From: Streptomyces sp. NBC_01476
Lineage (GTDB): Bacteria > Actinomycetota > Actinomycetes > Streptomycetales > Streptomycetaceae
Direction of reading: 5' to 3'
Length of the DNA: 64,000 nucleotides
NCBI RefSeq assembly: GCF_036227265.1
Contig: NZ_CP109446.1
Coordinates: 4,842,001 to 4,906,000, forward strand
Under the pieces are notes generated by a model. The model was not told where the DNA came from. It worked only from the letters and a program-made list of their open reading frames with translations, and made no database searches. A program made the position numbers and the translations under genes. Positions 1-7,456 of this stretch are shown piece by piece; position 1 is the stretch's first letter; each line of letters begins with the position of its first letter.

Positions 1-125
1 GATGTCCTCGGCCCGGCCAAGCGTACCCGGAACCGGCCGGTATCCGGCCGGCTCGCGGGTCAAGCCTGAACTCGCCACAGGGCCTTTATGCAGCCTTTAT
101 GCGATCACGCGAGGGTTCCCCGCCG
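1..125. other. left-edge intergenic sequence
   Basis: No gene is supported here. It is the region downstream of the minus-strand helicase, whose stop codon lies at 126-128. A short direct repeat (GCCTTTATGC twice, around 82-102) is present. No convincing terminator stem with a T-run was seen. Confidence 0.4.
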
Positions 126-1784
126 CTAGGCGGCGTGCCTGCGGGACTGGGACCGCTCGGGCCGCGCGGTCCTGCCGGTGCCGTTGCCGGTCCGGTTAGC
201 CGCGGTGCCGCCACGCCCGCCACCGGCGCCGGCGGCGGTCCGCCCGCCGCCGGAACCGGACGGTGTACGCCCGCCGGCCGACCCCTGCCCTGAGCGCTGC
301 TGGCCGCCGTTGCCGGCCGCGCCCGCGCCCGTACCCGTGCCCGTACCGCCGCTGCGGCGCCGGCCGCGCCTGCCGCGGCCGGACGGCGCGGTGGCGCTGC
401 CACCGGGGTGCGCGGCGGGGACCGGCACCGCGATGGTGACCGGGATGCCGGACGGCACCCGGGCGCCGGTGATCCGGGCCAGTTCGGCGTCCCCGGAGCG
501 CACCTGGGCGGTCTTCGGGGCGATCCCGGCGTCGCGCATCAGCCGGTCCATGTCCCGGCGCTGCTCGGGCAGCACCAGGGTGACCACGCTGCCGGACGCG
601 CCGGCCCGCGCGGTACGCCCACCACGGTGCAGATAGTCCTTGTGGTCGGCGGGCGGGTCGACGTTCACCACCAGGTCGAGGTCGTCGACGTGGATGCCGC
701 GGGCGGCGACGTTCGTGGCCACCAGCGCCGTCACATCGCCGCTCTTGAACTGCGCCAGGGTGCGGTTGCGCTGCGGCTGCGACTTGCCGCCGTGCAGCGC
801 GGCGGCGCGGACACCGCCGGCGAGCAGGTCGCGGGTCAGCCGGTCCACCGCGCGCTTGCTGTCCATGAAGAGGATCACGCGCCCCTCGCGGGCCGCGATG
901 CGGATGGTGGCGGCGCGTTTGTCGTCACCCGCCACGTGCAGCACGTGGTGCTCCATGGTGGTGATGGTGCCCGCCGACGGGTCGACGGAGTGCACCACCG
1001 GGTCGGTGAGGAACATCCGGACCAGCTTGTCGACGTTCCGGTCGAGCGTGGCCGAGAAGAGCATTCGCTGGCCGCCCGGCTGCACCTGCTGGAGCAGCGC
1101 GGTGACCTGCGGCATGAAGCCCATGTCGGCCATCTGGTCGGCCTCGTCGAGGACGGTGATGGCGACCTTGTCGAGCCGGCAGTCGCCGCGCTCGGTGAGG
1201 TCCCGCAGCCGGCCCGGGGTGGCGACGACGACCTCGACGCCTTCCCGCAGCGCGCCGGCCTGCCGGCCGATGGACATGCCGCCGACGACCGTGGTCATCT
1301 TCAGCCGCAGCGTGCGGGCGTACGGGGTGAGCGCGTCGGTGACCTGCTGGGCCAGTTCCCGGGTCGGGACCAGCACCAGGGCCAGCGGCTGCCGGGGTTC
1401 GGCGCGCTGTCCCGCGGTACGGGCCAGCATCGCCAGGCCGAAGGCGAGCGTCTTGCCGGAGCCGGTACGGCCACGGCCCAGCACGTCCCGGCCGGCCAGC
1501 GAGTTCGGCAGCGTGGCGCCCTGGATCGGGAACGGCACGGTGACGCCCTGCCGGGTCAGCTCGGCGAGCAGCGGCGCGGGCATGTCCAGCGCGGCGAAGG
1601 TCTCCACGGCGGGCAGCGGCGGCGTGGTGCTCACCGGCAGGGCGAACTCACCCTGGACGGCGGACGGCCGGCGGCTCGGAGCGGAGCGGCGGGGCGAGCC
1701 CGAAGAGCTCGCGGACGCCGGTGCGGCAGACGATGTGGTGCGAGGCGAATAGCGCGATGAGGTGCGTCGGCCTTTGCCATTCAT
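126..1784 (-). CDS. DEAD/DEAH-box ATP-dependent RNA helicase
   Basis: An RNA-unwinding ATPase of the DEAD-box family (superfamily 2), 552 residues. Visible in order: a basic Ser/Arg-rich N-terminus (about 1-50), Q-motif region VPFPIQ, Walker A GRTGSGKT (105-112), motif Ia PTRELA, motif II with the DEAD tetrapeptide in VLDEADQMADMGF, motif III SAT, and motif VI HRGGRTARAG. It ends in a long Gly/Arg/Thr-rich basic tail typical of actinobacterial cold-shock or ribosome-assembly helicases and likely to bind RNA non-specifically. The ATG at 1784 was chosen because GAGGAAGA lies just upstream; the frame is open 36 codons further, but that part looks non-coding. The next gene upstream, in the same orientation, is a cold-shock protein with its own terminator, so the two are probably transcribed separately. 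The family is certain; the exact RNA substrate is not. Confidence 0.93.
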   Translation of the reverse strand: MNGKGRRTSSRYSPRTTSSAAPASASSSGSPRRSAPSRRPSAVQGEFALPVSTTPPLPAVETFAALDMPAPLLAELTRQGVTVPFPIQGATLPNSLAGRDVLGRGRTGSGKTLAFGLAMLARTAGQRAEPRQPLALVLVPTRELAQQVTDALTPYARTLRLKMTTVVGGMSIGRQAGALREGVEVVVATPGRLRDLTERGDCRLDKVAITVLDEADQMADMGFMPQVTALLQQVQPGGQRMLFSATLDRNVDKLVRMFLTDPVVHSVDPSAGTITTMEHHVLHVAGDDKRAATIRIAAREGRVILFMDSKRAVDRLTRDLLAGGVRAAALHGGKSQPQRNRTLAQFKSGDVTALVATNVAARGIHVDDLDLVVNVDPPADHKDYLHRGGRTARAGASGSVVTLVLPEQRRDMDRLMRDAGIAPKTAQVRSGDAELARITGARVPSGIPVTIAVPVPAAHPGGSATAPSGRGRRGRRRSGGTGTGTGAGAAGNGGQQRSGQGSAGGRTPSGSGGGRTAAGAGGGRGGTAANRTGNGTGRTARPERSQSRRHAA

Positions 1785-1908
1785 ATGCGGAGTCTTCCTC
1801 GAAGGCGGCGCGTGCCAGGAATGACTCCGCAGCGTCCCGAAGGGGCGGAGACTCGCAGAACGAGCCGAACAGATGAATGAATGGAAAACCAATTCATGGA
1901 GAACAGCA

Positions 1909-1944
1909 GAAAAGCCGGGCCCCGCGCCCGAAAGTGCGGGACCC
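1909..1944 (-). terminator. intrinsic terminator after the first csp gene
   Basis: A 9-bp stem with one G-T wobble is formed by 1917-1925 and 1936-1944. Reading on the minus strand it is followed by CCGGCTTTTC-like T-rich sequence. It lies about 20 nt past the csp stop and is placed to end that transcript before the helicase gene. Confidence 0.6.
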
Positions 1945-1965
1945 AGCCGTCGTGCTGATCCGGGA

Positions 1966-2169
1966 CTAGGCCGGGACGATGTTCTCCGCCTGCGGGCCCT
2001 TCTGGCCCTGCGTGACGTCGAAGCTGACCTTCTGGCCTTCCTGGAGCTCGCGGTAGCCCTGGGTGGCGATGTTCGAGTAGTGGGCGAAGACGTCAGCGCC
2101 GCCGCCGTCCTGCTCGATGAAGCCGAAGCCCTTTTCCGCGTTGAACCACTTCACGGTGCCGGTTGCCAT
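1966..2169 (-). CDS. cold-shock protein, CspA family
   Basis: A 67-residue single cold-shock domain that binds single-stranded RNA or DNA, acting as RNA chaperone or anti-terminator. RNP1 (KGFGFI) and RNP2-like (DVFAHY) motifs are intact, and the length is exactly that of the actinobacterial Csp family. The ATG at 2169 is preceded by AGGAG. It is close to the second Csp of this window (20686-20889); the proteins share the first 18 residues and differ mainly in the central loop. A structured leader lies upstream (see 2170-2330). Genes like this in Streptomyces are often abundant at normal temperature, so cold induction should not be assumed. Confidence 0.95.
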   Translation of the reverse strand: MATGTVKWFNAEKGFGFIEQDGGGADVFAHYSNIATQGYRELQEGQKVSFDVTQGQKGPQAENIVPA

Positions 2170-2330
2170 ATCTGACTCCTCTTGATAGGGGCAGTTTCCA
2201 AGCCCGCACTTTACGGGCCCGAAGTCGCTGCATTGACCCCATCTGGAGGCCGGAAAACAAAAATGCGCCCGAGGGTCACATCCCGTCAGGCGCACACAGA
2301 GTTCATGGGTACCAAAACTGCAACTCGCTC
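2170..2330 (-). promoter_or_regulatory. structured leader and putative promoter of first csp gene
   Basis: On the minus strand, upstream to downstream: a box reading CGAGTTGCAGTTTTGGT (2311-2327), then a hairpin with outer stem TGCGCC/GGCGCA (2264-2269 and 2289-2294) whose loop region contains ATGTGACCC, then a T-rich tract (2254-2263), then about 85 nt to the start codon. Hairpin plus T-run resembles an intrinsic terminator inside the leader (an attenuator). The same arrangement, with the same box and loop core, precedes the second csp gene at 20890-21040. The function is inferred; the sequence similarity is directly visible. Confidence 0.5.
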
Positions 2331-2435
2331 CACTTTACCACAGGGCCTCTGACCGCCGCTTGCGGCGGGCCCAGCTGCGTGTCCTGGACGTGGCGGGGAT
2401 CCGCCAGAGGCAAACCGGACGAAGCTCGTAAAGCG

Positions 2436-2864
2436 TCACGGCCAGACCAGACAGTAGAGCTGGTGCCCGGACTCCTCGCAGCGGCGGGCGAAGTCCTGCC
2501 ACTCGTGCAGCATGCGGTAGATCACAAACGCGTCCCGCGGCCCGCGGCGGTCGGGAACCGTGGACCAGATGAACGCCGCGGCGCCCAGCGACTCCTCGTC
2601 GGCGGTCCGCAGCGGCTCGACCACGGAGGCCGGCAGCCGTACCACCGCGTAGTCGGGGTGCAGGACGACCAGCTCCAGCGGAGGGACCTTGGAGGGGGCT
2701 ATGCCCTCGATACCGGTCAGCACCATGGCGGCCATCGTCTCCGGCTTGACCTTGGTGTACATGCCCTGGCCGAGTTCGTCGCCGCCGAGCTCCTCGGGGC
2801 GCATGGAGATCGGGACACGTGCCGCAGTCGCCCCGTCGGGCGCACCGAAATACTTGTAGGTCAC
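2436..2864 (-). CDS. conserved actinobacterial hypothetical protein
   Basis: A 142-residue soluble protein of unknown function that resembles a conserved Streptomyces protein found upstream of hemL (recalled, not searched). It begins VTYKYFGAPDG and ends HQLYCLVWP, with no obvious catalytic motif, signal peptide or membrane segment. The GTG at 2864 was chosen. The frame stays open to 3236, which would give 266 residues, but that start lies only 10 nt from hemL on the other strand, leaves no room for either promoter, and the extra part is dominated by PQDPA-type repeats. A start at 3236 cannot be fully excluded, because the 15-nt repeats keep this frame. It is divergent from hemL. Confidence 0.7.
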   Translation of the reverse strand: MTYKYFGAPDGATAARVPISMRPEELGGDELGQGMYTKVKPETMAAMVLTGIEGIAPSKVPPLELVVLHPDYAVVRLPASVVEPLRTADEESLGAAAFIWSTVPDRRGPRDAFVIYRMLHEWQDFARRCEESGHQLYCLVWP

Positions 2865-3004
2865 CCCCACTCGGCCACCCCTGCTCCTGCCCTCTGCGGT
2901 CGATCGGTGTTCTGGTCTGCGGTGTTCGCGCTCCGCGCGAGGTTCCTGTTGCTCGTGGTGTTCTTGATCGCGTTCTGCTGCACTGCGGTGTTCAGGTGTG
3001 TGTG

Positions 3005-3064
3005 GATCTTGTGGTGCCGGATCCTTGGGTACTGGATCCTGTGGTGCCGGATCCTGCGGCGCTC
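3005..3064. repeat. four 15-nt tandem units
   Basis: Four consecutive 15-nt units beginning GATC occupy 3005-3019, 3020-3034, 3035-3049 and 3050-3064, with consensus GATCCTGTGGTGCCG. On the minus strand they read as APQDP/VPKDP pentapeptides in the frame of the 2436-2864 gene, upstream of its likely start. They may be an in-frame linker or simple slippage DNA. Confidence 0.6.
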
Positions 3065-3191
3065 GGCGGCGTCTGCCGGTGGGGCGGGCGCGTTCGGGAT
3101 CGTGATCGCCCGGGCTCTCGCCCGGTTCGCCACCACGCTGCTGCATTCCACTACCCGACCATCCGCTGACCCAACCATGCAACCCGATCAT

Positions 3192-3227
3192 CGTCTCAGA
3201 TGCCGTGTTGAGACGTTGCGGCGCAAC
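3192..3227. promoter_or_regulatory. adjacent inverted repeats in the hemL promoter region
   Basis: Two palindromes abut: CGTCTCA (3192-3198) with TGAGACG (3209-3215), and GTTGCG-G-CGCAAC (3215-3227). They end about 20 nt before the hemL start, a usual place for a repressor or activator site. No known regulator is assigned; a heme- or stress-related control of tetrapyrrole synthesis is only a guess. Confidence 0.4.
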
Positions 3228-3246
3228 GCCCGCCATTTGAGAGCAT

Positions 3247-4617
3247 GTGGGGGTGAGTGATCCTGTGAACCCCGTGAACGACCCGAACGACCTGAACGCT
3301 GTGCCGCGCGCGAGTTACCCGTACGCGGCACCAGTGTCCCAGGAACTCTTCGACCGCGCGGCGGCCGTGACCCCAGGAGGGGTGAACTCTCCGGTCCGGG
3401 CGTTCCGCGCGGTGGGCGGAACACCACGCTTCATGGTCTCCGGCCGGGGCCCGTATCTGACCGACGCGGACGGGCGCGAGTACGTCGACCTCGTCTGCTC
3501 CTGGGGGCCGATGATCCTCGGGCACGCCCGCCCGGAGGTGATCGAGGCGGTACAGGCGGCGGTTGCCCGCGGTACGTCCTTCGGCACCCCTGGCGAGGGC
3601 GAAGTCGCCCTGGCCGAGGCGATGGTGGCGCGGATCGAGCCCCTGGACCAGGTACGGCTGGTGTCCTCCGGCACGGAGGCCACCATGTCCGCGATCCGGC
3701 TCGCCCGCGGCTTCACCGGGCGGGCCAAAGTGGTCAAGTTCGCGGGGTGTTACCACGGTCATGTGGACGCCCTGCTGGTGGCCGCGGGTTCCGGAGTGGC
3801 CACTTTCGGGTTGCCGGACACCCCAGGGGTGACGGGCGCGCAGGCCGGTGACACCGTCGTGCTGCCGTACAACGACATCGAGGCGGTGCGGCAGGCGTTC
3901 GCCGCGCACCCCGGCGAGATCGCCTGCGTGATCACCGAGGCGTCGCCCGGCAACATGGGCGTGGTCCCGCCGCGGGACGGCTTCAACGCCGAACTCAAGC
4001 GGCTGTGTTCGGAAGCGGGCGCGCTGTACATCTCCGACGAGGTGATGACCGGCTTCCGGGTCGGCCGGGCCGGCTGGTACGGGATCGACGGGGTGCGTCC
4101 CGACCTGATGACCTTCGGCAAGGTGATGGGCGGCGGCTTCCCCGCGGCGGCGTTCGGCGGGCGGGCCGATGTGATGGCGCTCCTCGCGCCGGCCGGGCCG
4201 GTCTACCAGGCGGGCACGCTCTCCGGTAACCCGGTGGCCACCGCGGCCGGCCTCGCGCAGCTGCGGCTGCTGGACGAGGCGGCGTACGCGACGGTGGACG
4301 CGGTCTCCGCGGAGATCAGGGGGCTGGTGACGGAGGCGCTCACCAAGGAAGGGGTGGCGCACCGGGTGCAGGTGGCGGGGAACATGTTCTCGGTCTTCTT
4401 CACCGACCAGGAGGTACGGGACTTCGACGACGCGAAGCGGCAGGAGGCGTACCGTTTCACCGGCTTCTTCCACTCGATGCTGGCGCAGGGCGTGTATCTG
4501 CCGCCGTCGGCGTTCGAGTCCTGGTTCGTGTCCACCGCACACGACGAGCGGGCCGTGGCGCGGATCGCCGCGGCGTTGCCCGCTGCGGCGCGTGCAGCAG
4601 CGGAGGCTCACGCATGA
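3247..4617 (+). CDS. hemL: glutamate-1-semialdehyde 2,1-aminomutase
   Basis: PLP-dependent enzyme that converts glutamate-1-semialdehyde into 5-aminolevulinate, the C5-pathway precursor of heme and other tetrapyrroles, in the cytoplasm. The 456-residue class-III aminotransferase fold is complete: VTPGGVNSPVRAF near the N-terminus, SSGTEATMSAIRLARG for PLP phosphate binding, YHGHVD, DEVMTGFR, and the Schiff-base lysine in TFGKVMGGGFP (Lys292), followed by YQAGTLSGNP. The GTG at 3247 is used; a second GTG at 3253 is equally possible. The stop overlaps the next start by ATGA (4614-4617), so the phosphatase gene is translationally coupled. Heme supply fits the cytochrome c maturation genes nearby. 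Confidence 0.96.
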   Translation: MGVSDPVNPVNDPNDLNAVPRASYPYAAPVSQELFDRAAAVTPGGVNSPVRAFRAVGGTPRFMVSGRGPYLTDADGREYVDLVCSWGPMILGHARPEVIEAVQAAVARGTSFGTPGEGEVALAEAMVARIEPLDQVRLVSSGTEATMSAIRLARGFTGRAKVVKFAGCYHGHVDALLVAAGSGVATFGLPDTPGVTGAQAGDTVVLPYNDIEAVRQAFAAHPGEIACVITEASPGNMGVVPPRDGFNAELKRLCSEAGALYISDEVMTGFRVGRAGWYGIDGVRPDLMTFGKVMGGGFPAAAFGGRADVMALLAPAGPVYQAGTLSGNPVATAAGLAQLRLLDEAAYATVDAVSAEIRGLVTEALTKEGVAHRVQVAGNMFSVFFTDQEVRDFDDAKRQEAYRFTGFFHSMLAQGVYLPPSAFESWFVSTAHDERAVARIAAALPAAARAAAEAHA

Positions 4618-5294
4618 GCGACGAGGAACTGACCGTGGTGCACGTGGTGCGGCACGGCGAGGTGCACAACCCCGGCGGGGTGCTCTACGGGCGCACCCCC
4701 GGGTACCACCTGTCGGAGCTCGGGCGGCAGATGGCGGACCGTGTCGCGGAGCACCTGGCGGGGCGGGACATCCGCTACGTGGTGGCGTCGCCGCTGGAGC
4801 GGGCGCAGGAGACGGCGGAGCCGATCGCCGCGTCGCACGGGGTGGAGCTCGCCACGGACGGGCGGCTGATCGAGGCGGCCAACATCTTCGAGGGGAAGAC
4901 CTTCGGGGTGGGGGACGGCGCGCTGCGCAACCCGCGGAACTGGAAGTACCTGGTCAATCCCTTCAAGCCGAGCTGGGGGGAGCCGTACGTGGACCAGGTG
5001 GTGCGGATGACGGCGGCGCTCGCGGCGGCGCGGGACGCGGCGCGGGGGCACGAGGCGGTGTGCGTGAGCCATCAGCTGCCGATCTGGATCGTGCGGTCCT
5101 ACGCGGAGCGGCGGCGCCTGTGGCACGACCCGCGCAAGCGGCAGTGCACGCTGGCGAGTCTCACGTCCTTCACGTACGAGGGGGACCGGATCGTCTCGGT
5201 CGGCTACAGCGAGCCGGCGATCGACCTCGTCCCGCCGCATCTGCGCGCGGGCGCGAAGCCGGTGCCGGGGGGGCAGAAGGCCTTCGGAGCCTGA
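4614..5294 (+). CDS. histidine phosphatase family protein (phosphoglycerate-mutase-like)
   Basis: A 226-residue member of the histidine phosphatase (acid phosphatase/PGM-like) superfamily. The catalytic RHGE motif is at residues 13-16 in HVVRHGEVHNP, and the second catalytic His is in VCVSHQLPIW. The conserved Arg of the first half is in ASPLERAQETAEP. The usual substrates of such proteins range from phosphosugars to alpha-ribazole phosphate and cannot be read from sequence. It overlaps hemL by 4 nt, so the two form one operon, and in Streptomyces this pair commonly precedes the cytochrome c maturation genes. No signal peptide is seen; a cytoplasmic location is expected. Confidence 0.88.
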   Translation: MSDEELTVVHVVRHGEVHNPGGVLYGRTPGYHLSELGRQMADRVAEHLAGRDIRYVVASPLERAQETAEPIAASHGVELATDGRLIEAANIFEGKTFGVGDGALRNPRNWKYLVNPFKPSWGEPYVDQVVRMTAALAAARDAARGHEAVCVSHQLPIWIVRSYAERRRLWHDPRKRQCTLASLTSFTYEGDRIVSVGYSEPAIDLVPPHLRAGAKPVPGGQKAFGA

Positions 5295-5519
5295 CCCTCC
5301 GGGGGCGACCCCGACATACCCCGCCCTTCTGGGTCCCCTGCCCGCCGACCGCGGGGCCCGCGGCCCCCGCCCCGTTGCGGTTGCCCGCCTGCCGACCGCG
5401 GGGGCCCCGGTTGTCCTCTGGCCTGCGGGAGGGGGGCTTGCTTGCTCCTGCTCGCTGCTCGCGATGAACGGTGCCCGGGTTCGTGGCCGATACGGTCCGG
5501 TCCGGTGGCTGTCCCCTGC

Positions 5520-5585
5520 CCGGTGGCGGGTTGCGCGCGCAGTTCCTCCCCCAGACTTCGTCCGGGGGTACCCCCAGCGCCCCTT
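5520..5585 (-). repeat. dispersed intergenic repeat, copy 1
   Basis: On the minus strand it reads GGGGCGCTGGGGGTACCCCC, then a second hairpin-like block GGACGAAGTCTGGGGGAGG and AACTGCGCG. About 60 of 64 positions match the plus-strand copy at 31372-31437. Internal palindromes (GGGGGTACCCCC) suggest a REP-like or MITE-like element. Similar sequence is common between Streptomyces genes, from memory. Confidence 0.75.
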
Positions 5586-5661
5586 GATGGTCCATCTCTT
5601 CCGCGGAGGTGGCCGCCGGAGGGGGCCCGCTCGGCGGGTCTTTCGCGGAGGACGGTCACCA

Positions 5662-5820
5662 CCAGGGGCGCGAGGAACTGCGCGGCCCGCCACGACGGGC
5701 GGGAGGGTGATCGCATGCCGCAAGGGGCTGGCCCGTTTCGGTACGTCTTCCCAGGGGCGCGAGGAACTGCGCGGCCCGCCACGACGGGCGTGGGGGTGAT
5801 CGCGGGCCGCAAGGGGCTGG
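5662..5820 (+). repeat. two 70-nt direct repeats
   Basis: Units 5662-5731 and 5751-5820 start CCAGGGGCGCGAGGAACTGC and end GCAAGGGGCTGG, with 66 of 70 positions identical, separated by 19 nt. The AGGAACTGCGCG core is also present in the dispersed repeat at 5520-5585 and 31372-31437, so the families are probably related. Confidence 0.8.
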
Positions 5821-5980
5821 CGTTGTGGTGATATTAGTGGGCTGTTTGGGGGGTTATAAGAAGGAACCGCTGGGTTTGGGGTGACCGCGCGGAATCTGTC
5901 AGCTTCAGGGCGGGTGCTCGGGTTCAAAAAAATTCATCCGCTGAGGAGACGCCGGAAGACGCAGAAGGACGGGGACGCGC

Positions 5981-7324
5981 ATGAGTGCCTTGAGCCGCAG
6001 GACCTTGCTGACCACCGCAGCCGGCGCAGCCGCCGGCGTGGCCGCCGCGGGGTGCGGCGCACCCACCGGGGGCAAGGCGGCGGGTCCTGCGCCCGGCGTG
6101 CGCAAGACCGGGGAGAAGTCCAGCGCCAACCACGAGCCCGCCCGTACCGTCACGCTGATCGGCGACGGCTCCACCGCCAGCACCGGCGCCCAGCCCAACC
6201 AGCCGGTGATCGACCGCCTGGAGCCCGGCCAGACCCCGCCCCAGTTCGTGATCTTCTCCTGGGACGGCGCCGGCGAGGTCGGCAACGGCCTCTTCCCCCG
6301 CTTCCGCAAGCTCGCCGCCGACCACGGCGCCCACATGACCTTCTTCCTCTCCGGCCTCTACCTGCTGCCGGAGGCGAAGAAGCTCGCCTACGCCCCGCCG
6401 AACAGCCCCCTCGGCGCCAGCGACATCGGCTACCTCACCGACGAGCACCTCCGGATGACGCTGGACAACGTCCGCCAGGCCTGGCTCGACGGCCACGAGA
6501 TCGGCACCCACTTCAACGGCCACTTCTGCGCCGGCACCGGCAGCGTCGGCCGGTGGACGCCCGCCGACTGGAAGAGCGAGATCGACCAGGCGAAAGCTTT
6601 CGTCACCTCCTGGAAGACCAACACCGGCTGGCACGACCAGGACCCGCTGCCCTTCGACTACGAGAAGGAACTCATCGGCGGCCGCACCCCCTGCCTGCTC
6701 GGCCAGGACAACCTGCTGCCGACCGCCAAGGCCCTCGGCTGGCGGTACGACGCCAGCTCCCCGGGCGGCAACCAGACCTGGCCGGTCAAGCGCGACGGCA
6801 TCTGGGACTTCCCGCTCCAGCTGATTCCTTTCCCCGGGCACACGTTCGAAGTGCTGTCGATGGACTACAACATGCTCGCCAACCAGTCCCACGCGGCCAC
6901 CTCCTCCGACCCCCGCAACTACCCGTACTGGCGCAGCCAGGCCACCGCCTCCTACGTCGCCGGCTTCCAGCGGGCGTACGAGACCAACCGCGCCCCCTTC
7001 TTCATCGGCAACCACTTCGAGCAGTGGAACGGCGGCATCTACATGGACGCCGTCGAAGAAGCGTTCAAGCACATCGCCTCGCTCGGCCAGAAGGACGTGC
7101 GGATGGTCTCCTTCCGCCAGTTCGTGGACTGGCTGGACGCCCAGGACCCGGCGGTCGTCGCCCGGCTGCAGGAGCTGGAGGTCGGTGAGCAGCCGCCCGG
7201 CGGCTGGGCCGAGTTCCTGGCACCCGCCACCAGCTCCGCCCCGCCGCAGCCGGTCGCCCCCTCCGCCCCGCCGCAGCCGGTCGCCCCCTCCGCCCCGCCG
7301 CAGCCGGTGGTCCCCTCCGCCTAG
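5981..7324 (+). CDS. secreted lipoprotein with polysaccharide-deacetylase-like domain
   Basis: A 447-residue exported protein. The N-terminus has a twin Arg (SRRTLL), a hydrophobic stretch and a lipobox AAGC near residue 24, so it is probably a membrane-anchored lipoprotein exported by Tat or Sec. The core resembles a divergent NodB/polysaccharide-deacetylase fold: FVIFSWDGAGE near the start of the domain, AHMTFFLSG, GHEIGTHFNGHF, and a late FFIGNHFEQWNGG. Canonical metal residues are only partly recognisable, so activity is uncertain. The C-terminus is three copies of the 9-residue unit APPQPVAPS (27-nt DNA repeats), probably a wall-spanning linker. A stand-alone gene lying between the repeat spacer and the cytochrome c operon. 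The ATG at 5981 has GAAGGA about 14 nt upstream. Confidence 0.75.
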   Translation: MSALSRRTLLTTAAGAAAGVAAAGCGAPTGGKAAGPAPGVRKTGEKSSANHEPARTVTLIGDGSTASTGAQPNQPVIDRLEPGQTPPQFVIFSWDGAGEVGNGLFPRFRKLAADHGAHMTFFLSGLYLLPEAKKLAYAPPNSPLGASDIGYLTDEHLRMTLDNVRQAWLDGHEIGTHFNGHFCAGTGSVGRWTPADWKSEIDQAKAFVTSWKTNTGWHDQDPLPFDYEKELIGGRTPCLLGQDNLLPTAKALGWRYDASSPGGNQTWPVKRDGIWDFPLQLIPFPGHTFEVLSMDYNMLANQSHAATSSDPRNYPYWRSQATASYVAGFQRAYETNRAPFFIGNHFEQWNGGIYMDAVEEAFKHIASLGQKDVRMVSFRQFVDWLDAQDPAVVARLQELEVGEQPPGGWAEFLAPATSSAPPQPVAPSAPPQPVAPSAPPQPVVPSA

Positions 7325-7456
7325 GCGCGCCCGGCTGTCCCTTCCGCCCGGGCACAGCCGGCGTACAGCTGCTCCTTACTTGGGGCGATTGCCGCTTTTG
7401 GTGACGGTATCGGGGGGCGGAAAAGATCGCCCGAGGGCACATGCGAAACTTTTCAC

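Larger units (their letters stand above)
5295..5980. other. repeat-rich intergenic spacer
   Basis: No gene is supported in these 686 nt; open frames here use codons unlike the neighbours. It holds a duplicated segment with CCGACCGCGGGG near 5339-5359 and 5386-5407, a dispersed repeat (5520-5585) and two 70-nt direct repeats (5662-5731, 5751-5820). The last 160 nt are less GC-rich (GATATTAGTG, GGTTATAAG, a run of seven A) and probably carry the promoter of the gene at 5981. Confidence 0.55.

Noticed and set aside
2865..3236. Coding extension of the hypothetical gene up to 3236
   Set aside because: It would start 10 nt from the hemL start, leaving no promoter, and the extra part is low-complexity. 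Kept only as an alternative.
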